Source: JBQTII01 sp052388275 (lineage in GTDB: Bacteria > Actinomycetota > Actinomycetes > Sporichthyales > Sporichthyaceae). From it: 61,485 nucleotides of DNA. The notes below the pieces were generated by a model. It was not told the DNA's origin, searched no databases, and saw only the letters and a list, made by a program, of their open reading frames with translations. This document shows, piece after piece, positions 1 to 8,010 of this stretch (position 1 is the stretch's first letter; each line of letters starts with the position of its first letter). The stretch is taken from positions 1-61,485 of the forward strand of contig JBQTII010000018.1 of the NCBI GenBank assembly GCA_052388275.1, written 5' to 3'. The position numbers and the translations under genes are program-made.

Positions 1-639
1 GTCCTGCTGATCCGGCACGGCCAATCCGCCCCGATGCCGGCTGATGACAGCTATCCCCGGGGAGATCATGGCAACGCCGACCCCGAGCTGTCGGCCGTCG
101 GGCATGCGCAGGCGGCGCGCCTGAGTGAGCGGCTGTCCACGGTCCCCCTGGCGTCGATCTACGTCTCCTCGCTGATCCGAACCCAGCAGACCGCCGCGCC
201 GCTGGCTGCCGCGCTCGGGCTCACCCCCGTGATCGATCCCGACCTGCGCGAGGTCCACCTCGGCCCGTGGGAGGGCGGGGAGTTTCGTCGGCGCAGCGAG
301 CTACGCGACCCGCTGGTGCGCCGGCTCTTCCAGGAAGGAAGCTGGGAGGTGATCGACGGAGCCGAGTCGACGGCGTCCTTCGGCGCCCGCGTCGGCGGTG
401 CGCTCTCGCGCATCCGCGATGCCCATCCCGGGCAGCGGGTGGCCGTCGTCTGCCACGGCGGGGTGATCGGGCAGGCCGTCTCCCTGGCGACCGGCTCGAG
501 CCCGGTGTCCTTCGCCCACGTCGACAACGCCTCGATCAGCCAGCTGATCCTGCACGGCGAGCACTGGATCGTGCGCCGGACCAACGACACCGCGCACCTG
601 GGCACGGAGTTCGCGACCGAGCCCGAGGCGGTGATCTGA
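1..639 (+). CDS. Histidine phosphatase family protein, 5' end outside window
   Basis: The reading frame is open from base 1 and begins VLLIRHGQS, so the catalytic RHG motif of the histidine (phosphoglycerate-mutase-like) phosphatases is already inside the window and only a few N-terminal residues are missing. The first in-frame ATG at 34 lies after the RHG motif and cannot be the true start. The second family histidine is in VVCHGGV (about nt 445-465), and REVHLGPWEGG fits the acidic segment between them. Members dephosphorylate small phosphate esters or proteins; the substrate cannot be read from the sequence. The next gene starts one base after the stop, so the two are probably cotranscribed. 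Confidence 0.88.
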   Translation, partial: VLLIRHGQSAPMPADDSYPRGDHGNADPELSAVGHAQAARLSERLSTVPLASIYVSSLIRTQQTAAPLAAALGLTPVIDPDLREVHLGPWEGGEFRRRSELRDPLVRRLFQEGSWEVIDGAESTASFGARVGGALSRIRDAHPGQRVAVVCHGGVIGQAVSLATGSSPVSFAHVDNASISQLILHGEHWIVRRTNDTAHLGTEFATEPEAVI

Positions 640-640
640 G

Positions 641-1237
641 GTGGCGGTGGCCGGGCTGGTGCTGGCCGCGGGCTCCGGGAGCCGCTTGGGTGAACCGAAG
701 GCGCTGGTGATGCTGGATGGGCGACGGCTGGTGGACCGGGCCGTAGCGGTGCTGCGGGCGGGCGGGTGCGACGTCGTCGTCGTCGTCAGCGGCGCGGCGC
801 CCTTCGAGGTCGACGGCGCGGTCGTGCTCGACAACCCCGAGTGGGAAACCGGGATGGGATCCTCGCTGCGGGCCGGGCTCGCAGAGTTGGCCAAGGCCGC
901 GGTGGACAGTGACGCGGTGGTCGTGGCGATGGTCGACACCCCGGGGGTCACGCCCGAGGTCGTGCGCCGGATCGCGGCCGGCGACGCTCCCGTCGTGGTG
1001 GCCACCTACGGCGGCCGGCGCGGCAACCCGGTGCGCCTCGCCCGCTCGATCTGGGACGAGGTAGCCCGGCTCGCGGTGGGCGACATCGGCGCCCGCGGCT
1101 ACCTGGCGGCCCATCCGGACCAGGTGCTCGAGTGCGAATGCGGCGGGGTCGGGGACGGCGCCGACATCGACACCGCGCGCGACCTGGCGCAGGCCCGCGC
1201 CGCCGCGTCGGCCACTGATCAAGGGCGTGACGAGTGA
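641..1237 (+). CDS. MobA/MocA-like nucleotidyltransferase
   Basis: A 198-residue protein with GTG start. The N-terminus carries LVLAAGSGSRLGEPKA, the glycine-rich nucleotide-binding loop and conserved lysine of the MobA-like NTP transferase fold, and MVDTPGV near residue 107 matches the metal-binding Asp region. Relatives transfer CMP or GMP to molybdopterin (MocA, MobA) or activate other small molecules. A molybdopterin oxidoreductase is encoded at 37.8 kb, but it is too far away to be linked to this gene. The start is one base after the upstream phosphatase stop. Family assignment is firm and substrate is unknown. Confidence 0.82.
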   Translation: MAVAGLVLAAGSGSRLGEPKALVMLDGRRLVDRAVAVLRAGGCDVVVVVSGAAPFEVDGAVVLDNPEWETGMGSSLRAGLAELAKAAVDSDAVVVAMVDTPGVTPEVVRRIAAGDAPVVVATYGGRRGNPVRLARSIWDEVARLAVGDIGARGYLAAHPDQVLECECGGVGDGADIDTARDLAQARAAASATDQGRDE

Positions 1238-1396
1238 GGCGCGCGGTGCGGCGCGGCGCGGCACGCGGGTCACGACGTTGATCCCTGCTGAACGCGGAGC
1301 GACGGGGCCGGCATCAGCGGACCGGCCGACACGCAAGGGATTGGCGCGCGCGGTGCCGCCCGACGCGCGAGGCTGGACCCCGTGATCCGGGGTCGT

Positions 1397-1441
1397 CCGG
1401 ATCCGAGTTGGCCTGACCTGAGTCGGCCGGATCTGAGAGGG
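1397..1441. repeat. Three 15-bp degenerate direct repeats before iolG
   Basis: Three consecutive 15-bp units (1397-1411, 1412-1426, 1427-1441) share the pattern CCkGAyCtGAGtcGG and end in the GAGAGGG ribosome-binding site of iolG. The rest of 1238-1447 shows no gene. The units could be regulator half-sites or simply slippage; nothing here decides it. Confidence 0.5.
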
Positions 1442-1447
1442 GCGAGC

Positions 1448-2452
1448 ATGCGACTCGGGGTCGCAGGGGTGGGGCGCATCGGTGCGCTGCACGCGGAGAA
1501 TCTGGTGGCTGCGGTGGGGCGGGAGAACGTCGTCATCGCCGACGCGGATCCGGGGCGCGGCGCGTCGATGGCGGCGAAGCTGGGTGTGGCGAGCGTCCCG
1601 GGCGTGGACGCACTGCTGAGCGCGGGCATCGACGGCCTGGTGGTGGCGACTCCGACCGACACCCATGCCGCCCTGGTGGTCCGCTCGGTTGAGGCGGGTG
1701 TCCCGGTGTTCTGCGAGAAGCCGGTGGCCCCGGACATCGCGGGCACTCGCGCGGTGCTCGAGCGGATCCGCGGAGCCGGCGCGGGCGTTCAGGTCGGTTT
1801 TCAGCGTCGGTTCGATCCCGGGTATGTCGCGGCGCGCGCAGCGGTCCAGTCCGGGTACCTCGGCCGGGTGCACACGATCACCGGTCAGACCCTGGATCCA
1901 GCGCCGCCCTCGCCCGAGTACGTGGTGGTGTCCGGGGGGATTTTCCGGGACTGCCTTGTGCACGACCTGGACATCCTGCGTTGGGTGAGCGGGCAGGAGG
2001 TCGCCGAGGTCTACGCCCGCGGGGCGAACCTGGGCGCGGACTACATCCGGGACGCCATGGACGTGGACGCCGTTGCCGTGACCCTGACGATGGCCGATGG
2101 CGCGCTCGCGCAGCTGACCGCCGGCCGCTACAACGCAGCCGGCTACGACGTGCGCATGGAGGTGCGCGGCCACCTCGATTCCGTCGCAGTCGGGTGGGAC
2201 ACGCGCACGCCGATCCGGTCGACAGAGCCTGCGGCTCCGCAGCGGCACTCCCAGCCCTACGCCGGTTTCCTGGAGCGCTTCGCCCACGCCTACGCGGTGG
2301 AGATGGCGGCCTTCGCCGACCTCGTGCGCGGCGGGGGCGGCCCGAGCCCGTGCACGGTGGCGGATGCGCTCGCGGCCTTCGTCCTCGCCGAAGCCTGCGA
2401 GATCTCCCGCCGCGAACGTCGCCCGGTGCTCGTCTCGGAGGTGGCGTCATGA
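1448..2452 (+). CDS. iolG: Inositol 2-dehydrogenase-like oxidoreductase (Gfo/Idh/MocA family)
   Basis: This 334-residue NAD(P)-dependent oxidoreductase probably oxidises myo-inositol to scyllo-inosose, the first step of inositol breakdown. It opens with a Rossmann motif GVAGVGRIGALHAENL, has the family EKPVA motif with the catalytic Lys, and DCLVHDLDILRW with the catalytic Asp/His. The frame is open from 1382, but ATG 1448 is preceded by GAGAGGGG and starts directly at the Rossmann strand, so it is chosen. iolE, iolC, iolB and iolD follow on the same strand, which supports the inositol role; a scyllo-inositol or other polyol substrate is possible. Confidence 0.85.
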   Translation: MRLGVAGVGRIGALHAENLVAAVGRENVVIADADPGRGASMAAKLGVASVPGVDALLSAGIDGLVVATPTDTHAALVVRSVEAGVPVFCEKPVAPDIAGTRAVLERIRGAGAGVQVGFQRRFDPGYVAARAAVQSGYLGRVHTITGQTLDPAPPSPEYVVVSGGIFRDCLVHDLDILRWVSGQEVAEVYARGANLGADYIRDAMDVDAVAVTLTMADGALAQLTAGRYNAAGYDVRMEVRGHLDSVAVGWDTRTPIRSTEPAAPQRHSQPYAGFLERFAHAYAVEMAAFADLVRGGGGPSPCTVADALAAFVLAEACEISRRERRPVLVSEVAS

Positions 2453-2660
2453 GCGGGACGTCGCGTGGGCGGAGCGGGACGTCGCGTGGGCGGAGCGGGA
2501 CGTCCGAAGGGTTGGCTGCTATTGCGACCACTTCCTCGGACGTTGGACTTTGGATGGCCGGGACGTCGCGTGGGCGGAGCGGGACGTCGGGTGGGCGGAG
2601 CGGGACGTCCGAAGGGTTGGCTGCTATTGCGACCACTTCCTCGGACGTTGGGCGTTCAGG
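2451..2660. repeat. Duplicated 105-bp unit carrying two 42-bp palindromic elements
   Basis: The whole iolG-iolE spacer is repetitive. Two near-identical units of 105 bp each hold two 21-bp GAGCGGGACGTCGCGTGGGCG-like modules followed by a 42-bp element (2501-2542 and 2606-2647). Each element starts CGTCCGA and ends TCGGACG, a 7-8 bp inverted repeat, with GCTATTGCGACCA in the middle. The same element occurs at 4725, 4809, 17013, 27088 and 27151. RNA from either strand could fold into a hairpin between iolG and iolE. Confidence 0.9.
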
Positions 2661-2681
2661 GCGCGGAGCAGAGGAGCTGTG

Positions 2682-3596
2682 GTGAACGGTCCGTGGACGC
2701 AGCGCCTGGCGGGGGCGCCCATCTCCTGGGGGGTGTGCGAGGTACCCGGGTGGGGCCACCAGCTACCTGTCGACCTGGTGCTTGTCGAGATGGCGCAGCT
2801 CGGTCTGCAGGCCGCCGAGTTCGGGCCCGACGGTTTCCTGCCCGACGACGGCCCAGGGCGCGCCACTGCGCTGGCCACGCACGGCCTGCGGGCGGTCGGC
2901 GGCTTCGTCCCGGTACTCGTGCACCGGGCGGAGGTCGATCCACTCGAGTCCTTGGACGCCCTGCTGGACACGTTCGTCGGCGCCGAGGCCGAGGTCGTGG
3001 TGTTCGCTGCGGTCAGCGGCGCCGACGGGTACGACGCGCGCCCGGTGCTCGACGAGGCGGACTGGTCCCGGCTGTGCGCGAACCTGGACCGACTCGACGT
3101 CGCCGTACAGGCCCGCGGGCTGATCGCCGCGCTGCACCCGCACATCGGCACCGTCGTCGAGCGCCCCGACGAGGTGGACCGTGTGCTGGCGGGCTCAGGG
3201 ATCGGGCTGTGCCTGGACACCGGGCATCTGCTCGCCGGGGGCACCGACCCCTACGAGCTGACCCTGCGCGCGGGCGGGCGGATCGTGCATGTGCACCTCA
3301 AGGACGTCAACAGCGCACTGGCCGCCCAGGTCCGCGACGGCTCGCTCTCCTACCACGGCGCCGTTGCCGGCGGCATGTACGTGCCGCTCGGCGCCGGTGA
3401 TGCCCGGATCGCGGACGTCGTCACCGCGCTGGAGACGTCCGGCTACGCAGGGTGGTACGTGCTGGAACAGGACTGCGTGCTGGCCAGCCCCCCAGGCGAC
3501 GCCGGGTCGGCCGACGCCCAGGCGGCCGCCGTGATCCGCGCGGACGTCGAGGCGAGCCTGGCGCACCTGCGTGCAGCGGTTCCGGTGCCCGCATGA
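2682..3596 (+). CDS. iolE: IolE-like inosose dehydratase / TIM-barrel sugar isomerase
   Basis: A 304-residue TIM-barrel protein of the xylose-isomerase-like superfamily. The opening ISWGVCEVPGWGHQLP and AAEFGPDGFLP, then LHPHIGTVVE, CLDTGHLLAGG and HVHLKDVN, carry the metal-binding Glu/His/Asp positions of IolE/IolI relatives. IolE removes water from scyllo-inosose to give the diketone that IolD hydrolyses. The frame is open far upstream through repeat DNA; GTG 2682 (or 2679) is taken because GAGGAG lies just before it. It is between iolG and iolC. An IolI-type isomerase role is the main alternative. Confidence 0.83.
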   Translation: MNGPWTQRLAGAPISWGVCEVPGWGHQLPVDLVLVEMAQLGLQAAEFGPDGFLPDDGPGRATALATHGLRAVGGFVPVLVHRAEVDPLESLDALLDTFVGAEAEVVVFAAVSGADGYDARPVLDEADWSRLCANLDRLDVAVQARGLIAALHPHIGTVVERPDEVDRVLAGSGIGLCLDTGHLLAGGTDPYELTLRAGGRIVHVHLKDVNSALAAQVRDGSLSYHGAVAGGMYVPLGAGDARIADVVTALETSGYAGWYVLEQDCVLASPPGDAGSADAQAAAVIRADVEASLAHLRAAVPVPA

Positions 3597-3608
3597 GCCC
3601 CGTCGGTC

Positions 3609-3762
3609 GCTCATGAATGAGCCAGGCGTGCACTCCCATGCGCGGGTGACCATTTCCGGGCCCCGATTCCGGTCGCCGGCTCATGAATGAGCCAGGCGGG
3701 CACTCCCATGCGCGGGTGACCATTGCCGCGCCCCGATTCCGGTCGCCGGCTCATGAATGAGC
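3609..3762. repeat. 70-bp tandem repeats with GCTCATGAATGAGC palindrome (family B)
   Basis: Palindromes GCTCATGAATGAGC lie at 3609-3622, 3679-3692 and 3749-3762, exactly 70 bp apart. The intervening DNA is nearly identical in the two full units and contains CATGCGCGGGTGACCAT. The reverse complement matches the repeats at 16.0-16.2 kb and 46.5 kb. The last palindrome contains the iolC start codon. Confidence 0.92.
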
Positions 3763-4709
3763 ACACGGGTGGGGTCCCTGAGGTTCTTGTGCTCGGGCGG
3801 GTCGGGGTCGACGTGTACCCGCTGCAGACCGGGGTCTCCCTGGCCGACGTCACGACGTTCGGCAAGTTCCTCGGTGGTAGCGCGGGCAACGTCGCGGTGG
3901 CTGTGGCGCGCCACGGCCGTCGGGTCGCGCTGGTCAGCGGCGTCGGCGATGATCCGTTCGGGGTCTTCCTGCGCCGCCGGCTGGGAGAGTTCGGCGTCGA
4001 CGCGCAATACGTCCGCGAGGTACCCGGCCACCCGACGCCGGTGACCTTCTGTGAGATGTTTCCCCCCGACGATTTCCCGCTGTACTTCTACGGCCGCGAC
4101 AGCGCCCCCGACCTGGAACTCCCGCCCCTCGACGTCGAGCTGGTCCGGCGCGCCGACGTGCTCTGGGCAACGGTCACCGGGCTGTGCCGGGAGCCGAGCC
4201 GCACCGTCACCCTGGACGCCCTGGCCGCTCGGGCCCGGCGCGGCCTCAGCGTGCTGGACCTTGACTGGCGCCCGGCGTTCTGGCGGTCGCCGCAGGCGGC
4301 CGGCCCGGTGATCAGGAAGGCACTCGCGCATGTCAGCGTCGCAATCGGCAACCTGGACGAATGCGAGGTCGCGGTTGGCGAACGCGATCCCCGTCGGGCC
4401 GCCGTCGCATTGCGCGAGCACGGGGTCCGGACCGCGATCGTCAAGCAGGGCCCGGCAGGCGTGCTGGGCCTGGACGACGACGGCTACGTCGAGGTGGCGC
4501 CGCATCCGGTGCAGGTCGTCAATGGTCTCGGCGCGGGCGATGCCTTTGGCGGCGCGCTCTGCCATGCCCTGCTCGCGGGGAGGGAGTTGTCCGACGCGCT
4601 GCGCTTCGCCAACGTCGCCGGCGCCCTCGTCGCCGCGCAACTCGCCTGCTCGGACGCCATGCCGAGCACGGCGCAGGTGCAGGCGGCTCTGGCAGGCTCG
4701 TGCTCGTGA
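3753..4709 (+). CDS. iolC: 5-dehydro-2-deoxygluconokinase (PfkB family)
   Basis: This 318-residue carbohydrate kinase should phosphorylate 5-dehydro-2-deoxy-D-gluconate in the inositol pathway. LGRVGVDVYPLQTGVSL is the characteristic IolC N-terminus, GGSAGNVAVAVARHG is the PfkB sugar-binding region, and GLGAGDAFGGALCHAL holds the anion hole and catalytic Asp. The only plausible start is ATG 3753, which lies inside the family-B palindrome at 3749-3762, so the first four codons (MNEH) come from the repeat and no clear ribosome-binding site precedes it. The stop overlaps the iolB start by four bases (GTGA), indicating tight coupling. Confidence 0.88.
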   Translation: MNEHTGGVPEVLVLGRVGVDVYPLQTGVSLADVTTFGKFLGGSAGNVAVAVARHGRRVALVSGVGDDPFGVFLRRRLGEFGVDAQYVREVPGHPTPVTFCEMFPPDDFPLYFYGRDSAPDLELPPLDVELVRRADVLWATVTGLCREPSRTVTLDALAARARRGLSVLDLDWRPAFWRSPQAAGPVIRKALAHVSVAIGNLDECEVAVGERDPRRAAVALREHGVRTAIVKQGPAGVLGLDDDGYVEVAPHPVQVVNGLGAGDAFGGALCHALLAGRELSDALRFANVAGALVAAQLACSDAMPSTAQVQAALAGSCS

Positions 4710-5728
4710 CCGCTACTACCAAGGCGTCCGAGGACGCGCGCGTGATTGCTCACGGTGGGTCGGACGCAGCGGCGCGCCCGGTGTCAGCTCAGGCCGCGCG
4801 GGCCAAGGCGTCCGAGGAAGCGCGCGTTATCGCTCACGGTGGGTCGGACACCTCGGGTTGGCATCTGCGCGCAGGGTCGGCGAGGGCCGGTGCCTGGACG
4901 AGCGAGGTTGTTCCCGGCTCGCGGCCGGGGTGGGAGTACACCTCGCTGCGGATCATGGAACTCGGTCTCGGGGGCGAATGCGGCTTTGCCACCGGGGACG
5001 AGGAGATGCTCATCGTCCCGCTTGCCGGCTCGGCCCGCATCGAGTGCGGCCGGCAGGTCGAGTTCGCGCTGCGCGGCCGCGCCGACGTCTTCTGCGCGGT
5101 CCCCGACGTCGCGTACCTACCCCGGGACAGTGAGGTAACCGTGTACGCCGAGCGCGGGGGAAGATTCGCCCTCGCGGGTGCGCCCTGCACTCGCCGCCTC
5201 GAGCCGGCGTACGTCGCCGCCTCCGAGATCGCCGTCGAGGTCCGCGGCGCCGGGCAGGCGACCCGTCAGGTCAACAATCTGTGCATGCCCGGCGGTCTGG
5301 CGGCGGACAAGCTGATCGTGGTCGAGGTCCTCACCCCGGGGGGCAACTGGTCCTCCTACCCTCCGCACAAGCACGACACCGAGCGGGCGGGGTGCGAGTC
5401 GTGTTTGGAGGAGATCTACTACGTCGAACTCGCCCGCCCTGGCCTGGCCTACCTGCAGGTCTACGGCACGCCCGAGCGTCCGATCGACGTGCTCGCCGAG
5501 GTGGGGCACGGCGACGTGGTCCTGGTCCCGCACGGTTGGCACGGACCGGCGATGGCAGCGCCCGGCGTAGACCTGTACTACCTCAACGTGATGGCCGGAC
5601 CTGGACCGGAGCGTTCCTGGCTGATCTGCGACGACCCCGCGCACGCCTGGGTCCGGGACACCTGGACCGGTCAGGCTCCCGACCCCCGGGTGCCGATGAC
5701 CTCAGCGCAGGGACGACTCGCCAGGTGA
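4706..5728 (+). CDS. iolB: 5-deoxy-glucuronate isomerase with repeat-derived N-terminal insertions
   Basis: IolB isomerises 5-deoxy-glucuronate to 5-dehydro-2-deoxygluconate, the IolC substrate. SYPPHKHDTERAG and CLEEIYYVELA match the family's metal-binding bicupin core. The protein is 340 residues, longer than the roughly 270-300 usual for the family. The excess is N-terminal: residues about 7-21 and 35-49 are translations of two 42-bp palindromic elements, giving KASEDARVIAHGGSD and KASEEARVIAHGGSD. Recognisable IolB sequence starts after the second copy at GWHLRAGSARAGAW. GTG 4706 overlaps the iolC stop. Whether the inserted peptide is present in the mature enzyme is unknown. Confidence 0.88.
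   Translation: MTATTKASEDARVIAHGGSDAAARPVSAQAARAKASEEARVIAHGGSDTSGWHLRAGSARAGAWTSEVVPGSRPGWEYTSLRIMELGLGGECGFATGDEEMLIVPLAGSARIECGRQVEFALRGRADVFCAVPDVAYLPRDSEVTVYAERGGRFALAGAPCTRRLEPAYVAASEIAVEVRGAGQATRQVNNLCMPGGLAADKLIVVEVLTPGGNWSSYPPHKHDTERAGCESCLEEIYYVELARPGLAYLQVYGTPERPIDVLAEVGHGDVVLVPHGWHGPAMAAPGVDLYYLNVMAGPGPERSWLICDDPAHAWVRDTWTGQAPDPRVPMTSAQGRLAR
4725..4850. repeat. Two 42-bp palindromic elements inside the iolB reading frame
   Basis: Copies at 4725-4766 (perfect 7-bp ends CGTCCGA/TCGGACG) and 4809-4850 (last base of the right end altered) are 84 bp apart, centre GTKATYGCTCAC. Both lengths and their spacing are multiples of three, so the iolB frame stays open. Both copies are read in the same frame. 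Confidence 0.9.
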
Positions 5729-5765
5729 GCCCTAAGGCGCTGCTCCCGGACGCACCCTCCTCGCA

Positions 5766-5860
5766 GCTCATTCATGACCTCCGGCAGCTCTCTCCTACGC
5801 GCGGGCGCGAATCGCGCTCCGATTTAGCCCGATTTGTTCCGTCGCAGCTCATTCATGAGC
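5766..5860. repeat. Family-B palindromes between iolB and iolD
   Basis: A degraded copy GCTCATTCATGA at 5766-5777 and an intact GCTCATTCATGAGC at 5847-5860 bracket an 81-bp segment that differs from the other family-B units. The rest of the 162-bp spacer holds no gene. Confidence 0.8.
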
Positions 5861-5890
5861 GTGGAGCGCGGGCTAGGGGATGATCGCGGG

Positions 5891-7768
5891 ATGAGCACAG
5901 TGCGACTCACGGTGGGCCAGGCGCTGGTGTGGTTTCTGGCGGCCCAGTACTCCGAGCGCGACGGGGAACGCCAACGCCTGATCCGCGGGTGCTTCGGGAT
6001 TTTCGGGCACGGCAACGTCGCCGGGATCGGGCAGGCGTTGTTGCAGGCGCACGTCCAGCGCGAGGTAGACCTGCCCTATTACCTCGCCCGCAACGAGCAG
6101 GCCATGGTGCACGCGGCGGTGGGCTTCGCGCGCGGGCGCAACCGGCTGCAGACGCTGGCCTGCACCTCCTCGATCGGGCCGGGCGCGACGAACATGGTCA
6201 CCGGCGCTGCGCTGGCCACCATCAACCGGCTCCCGGTTCTGCTGCTCCCCGGCGACGTGTTCGCGACCCGCTCTGCCGGCGCGGTGCTCCAGGAGCTGGA
6301 GGTCCCCGCCGAGCCCGGCACCAGTGTCAACGACGCCTTCCGCCCCGTAAGCACCTTCTTCGCGCGGGTGGAACGTGCCGAACAGCTGCCTTCGATCCTG
6401 CTCGGTGCGATGCGCACGCTGACCGACCCCGCGCGAACCGGCGCGGTGACCGTCGCCCTGCCCCAAGATGTCCAGGCCGAGGCCCACGACTGGCCCGCGG
6501 AACTCTTCGCAGAGCGCACCTGGCACATCGACCGCGCTCTCGGTGACCTGGCGGCGCTGGACCGTGCCGTCGACGCGCTTCGCGGTGCCCGCCGGCCGCT
6601 GGTCGTCGCCGGTGGGGGAGTTACCTACTCCGGCGCGGAAGAGTCGCTACGTGATTTCGCGAACGCGACGGGCATCCCGGTCGCCGACACCCACGCCGGC
6701 AAGGGCGCACTGCCGTTCGACCACCCGCAATCCGCCGGCCCGCTCGGTGCCACGGGGACACCGATCGCGAACACGTTGGCCGCCGAGGCCGACGTCGTCC
6801 TCGGTATCGGGACCCGCTTGACCGACTTCACCACCGGATCGCGGACGGTGTTCGGCGAGGGCACCCGCTTCATCAACCTCAACGTCGCCCGGTTCGACGC
6901 CGCCAAGCACGGCGCGACGATTTTCGTCGCCGACGCGGAATGCGGCCTGGACCTGTTGACCGAGGCGATGGGGGACTATCACGCTCCCGAGGACTGGTCC
7001 GACCGCCACCGCACGCTCGGGCAGCAATGGTCGCCGATCGCCGCCGCGGCCTGCACCGGAGCCGACGACGACATCCCGATCCAGACCCAGATCCTCGGAG
7101 TCCTCAACGAGGTCCTGCTCGAGCGCGACGGCACCGTCGTGGCCGCCGCCGGCAGCATGCCGGGCCAGCTGCAGATGCTGTGGCGAGCGCGCAGCCCGCA
7201 GCAGTACCACGTGGAATACGGCTTCTCCTGCATGGGCTACGAAATCGCCGGCGCACTGGGCATGGCGATGGCCGCCCCCGGTCGCCCGATCGTCGCCCTG
7301 GTCGGCGACGGCTCGTATCTGATGATGAGTCAGGAAATTGTCACCGCGGTCGCCGAGGCGATCCCGCTGACGATCGTCCTGGTCGACAACAGTGGTTTCG
7401 GCTCGATCGGCGCGCTCTCGCAGTCCTTGGGCAGCCAGCGCTTCGGAACCTCCTACCGTGCGCGTAACGCCGAGACCGGCATGCTCGACGGTGATCCGCT
7501 CCCGGTCGACCTCGCCGTAAACGCGGCCAGCCTCGGGGCCGAGGTGTTCCAACCCACCACGCTGGGTGAGTTCCGGGTGAGCCTCCAAGCCGCGCTCGAC
7601 TCGGCGCGCGTCAGCGTCGTCTACGTTCGCGTCGACCCGCTCGCCCCGGCGCCGGAGTCCGGCTGCTGGTGGGATGTCCCCGTCGCCGAGGTCTCCGAAC
7701 TGGCGAGCACCCAGGCCGCCCGCGTCAGCTACGAGCGCGCCAAGAAGGCCCAGCGCCCGCTGCTCTGA
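5891..7768 (+). CDS. iolD: 3D-(3,5/4)-trihydroxycyclohexane-1,2-dione hydrolase (ThDP enzyme)
   Basis: A 625-residue thiamine-diphosphate enzyme that opens the ring of the IolE product to give 5-deoxy-glucuronate. ARNEQAMVHAAVGFARGR contains the Glu (about residue 69) that activates ThDP, and GDGSYLMMSQEIVTA followed by NSGFGSIGALSQSLGSQR is the ThDP/Mg binding segment with an IolD-specific continuation. The frame is open from 5834, starting inside a repeat; ATG 5891 is preferred because it begins MSTVRLTVGQALVWFLAAQY, the normal IolD N-terminus. It closes the contiguous iol cluster; no transporter or regulator gene follows. Confidence 0.9.
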   Translation: MSTVRLTVGQALVWFLAAQYSERDGERQRLIRGCFGIFGHGNVAGIGQALLQAHVQREVDLPYYLARNEQAMVHAAVGFARGRNRLQTLACTSSIGPGATNMVTGAALATINRLPVLLLPGDVFATRSAGAVLQELEVPAEPGTSVNDAFRPVSTFFARVERAEQLPSILLGAMRTLTDPARTGAVTVALPQDVQAEAHDWPAELFAERTWHIDRALGDLAALDRAVDALRGARRPLVVAGGGVTYSGAEESLRDFANATGIPVADTHAGKGALPFDHPQSAGPLGATGTPIANTLAAEADVVLGIGTRLTDFTTGSRTVFGEGTRFINLNVARFDAAKHGATIFVADAECGLDLLTEAMGDYHAPEDWSDRHRTLGQQWSPIAAAACTGADDDIPIQTQILGVLNEVLLERDGTVVAAAGSMPGQLQMLWRARSPQQYHVEYGFSCMGYEIAGALGMAMAAPGRPIVALVGDGSYLMMSQEIVTAVAEAIPLTIVLVDNSGFGSIGALSQSLGSQRFGTSYRARNAETGMLDGDPLPVDLAVNAASLGAEVFQPTTLGEFRVSLQAALDSARVSVVYVRVDPLAPAPESGCWWDVPVAEVSELASTQAARVSYERAKKAQRPLL

Positions 7769-7778
7769 GCGCGCGCGC

Positions 7779-7881
7779 TCGGACGTTGCGGCGGTGGGGG
7801 TGGCGCTGTCGCCGTGGGCCCGCGGTGCAGGGTCGGGACGTCCGACCGGGGCGTGGTCTGTAGCGCGCGGGTGGTCGGACG
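7779..7881. repeat. 43-bp variant palindromic element and flanking half-copy after iolD
   Basis: 7839-7881 begins CGTCCGACC and ends GGTCGGACG; with the flanking bases this gives a 10-bp inverted repeat (ACGTCCGACC/GGTCGGACGT). It is one base longer than the 42-bp family and its centre differs. TCGGACGTTGCGG is directly repeated at about 7779 and 7875, suggesting a partial duplication. The element may terminate iolD transcription; 7882-8010 shows no gene. Confidence 0.7.
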
Positions 7882-8010
7882 TTGCGGAGGTGGCGGTGGC
7901 GTCAGATTCGCGCGAATGTGGCGCGAATTGGGGAGGTCAGGTGGCGAGCGGGGTGGGTAACGTCCGCGGTGTCCCCGCCCGAGCCGGGCGGCACCTGTGC
8001 GGAGAACGCC

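Noticed and set aside
536..2287. 583-codon minus-strand open frame
   Set aside because: It is antisense to the nucleotidyltransferase and iolG, both of which have clear family motifs; its own sequence is low-complexity Arg/Pro/His.
2364..2681. In-frame extension of iolE through the repeats
   Set aside because: It would encode repetitive VAWAERD-type sequence and overlap iolG by 89 bases; a GAGGAG ribosome-binding site precedes GTG 2682.
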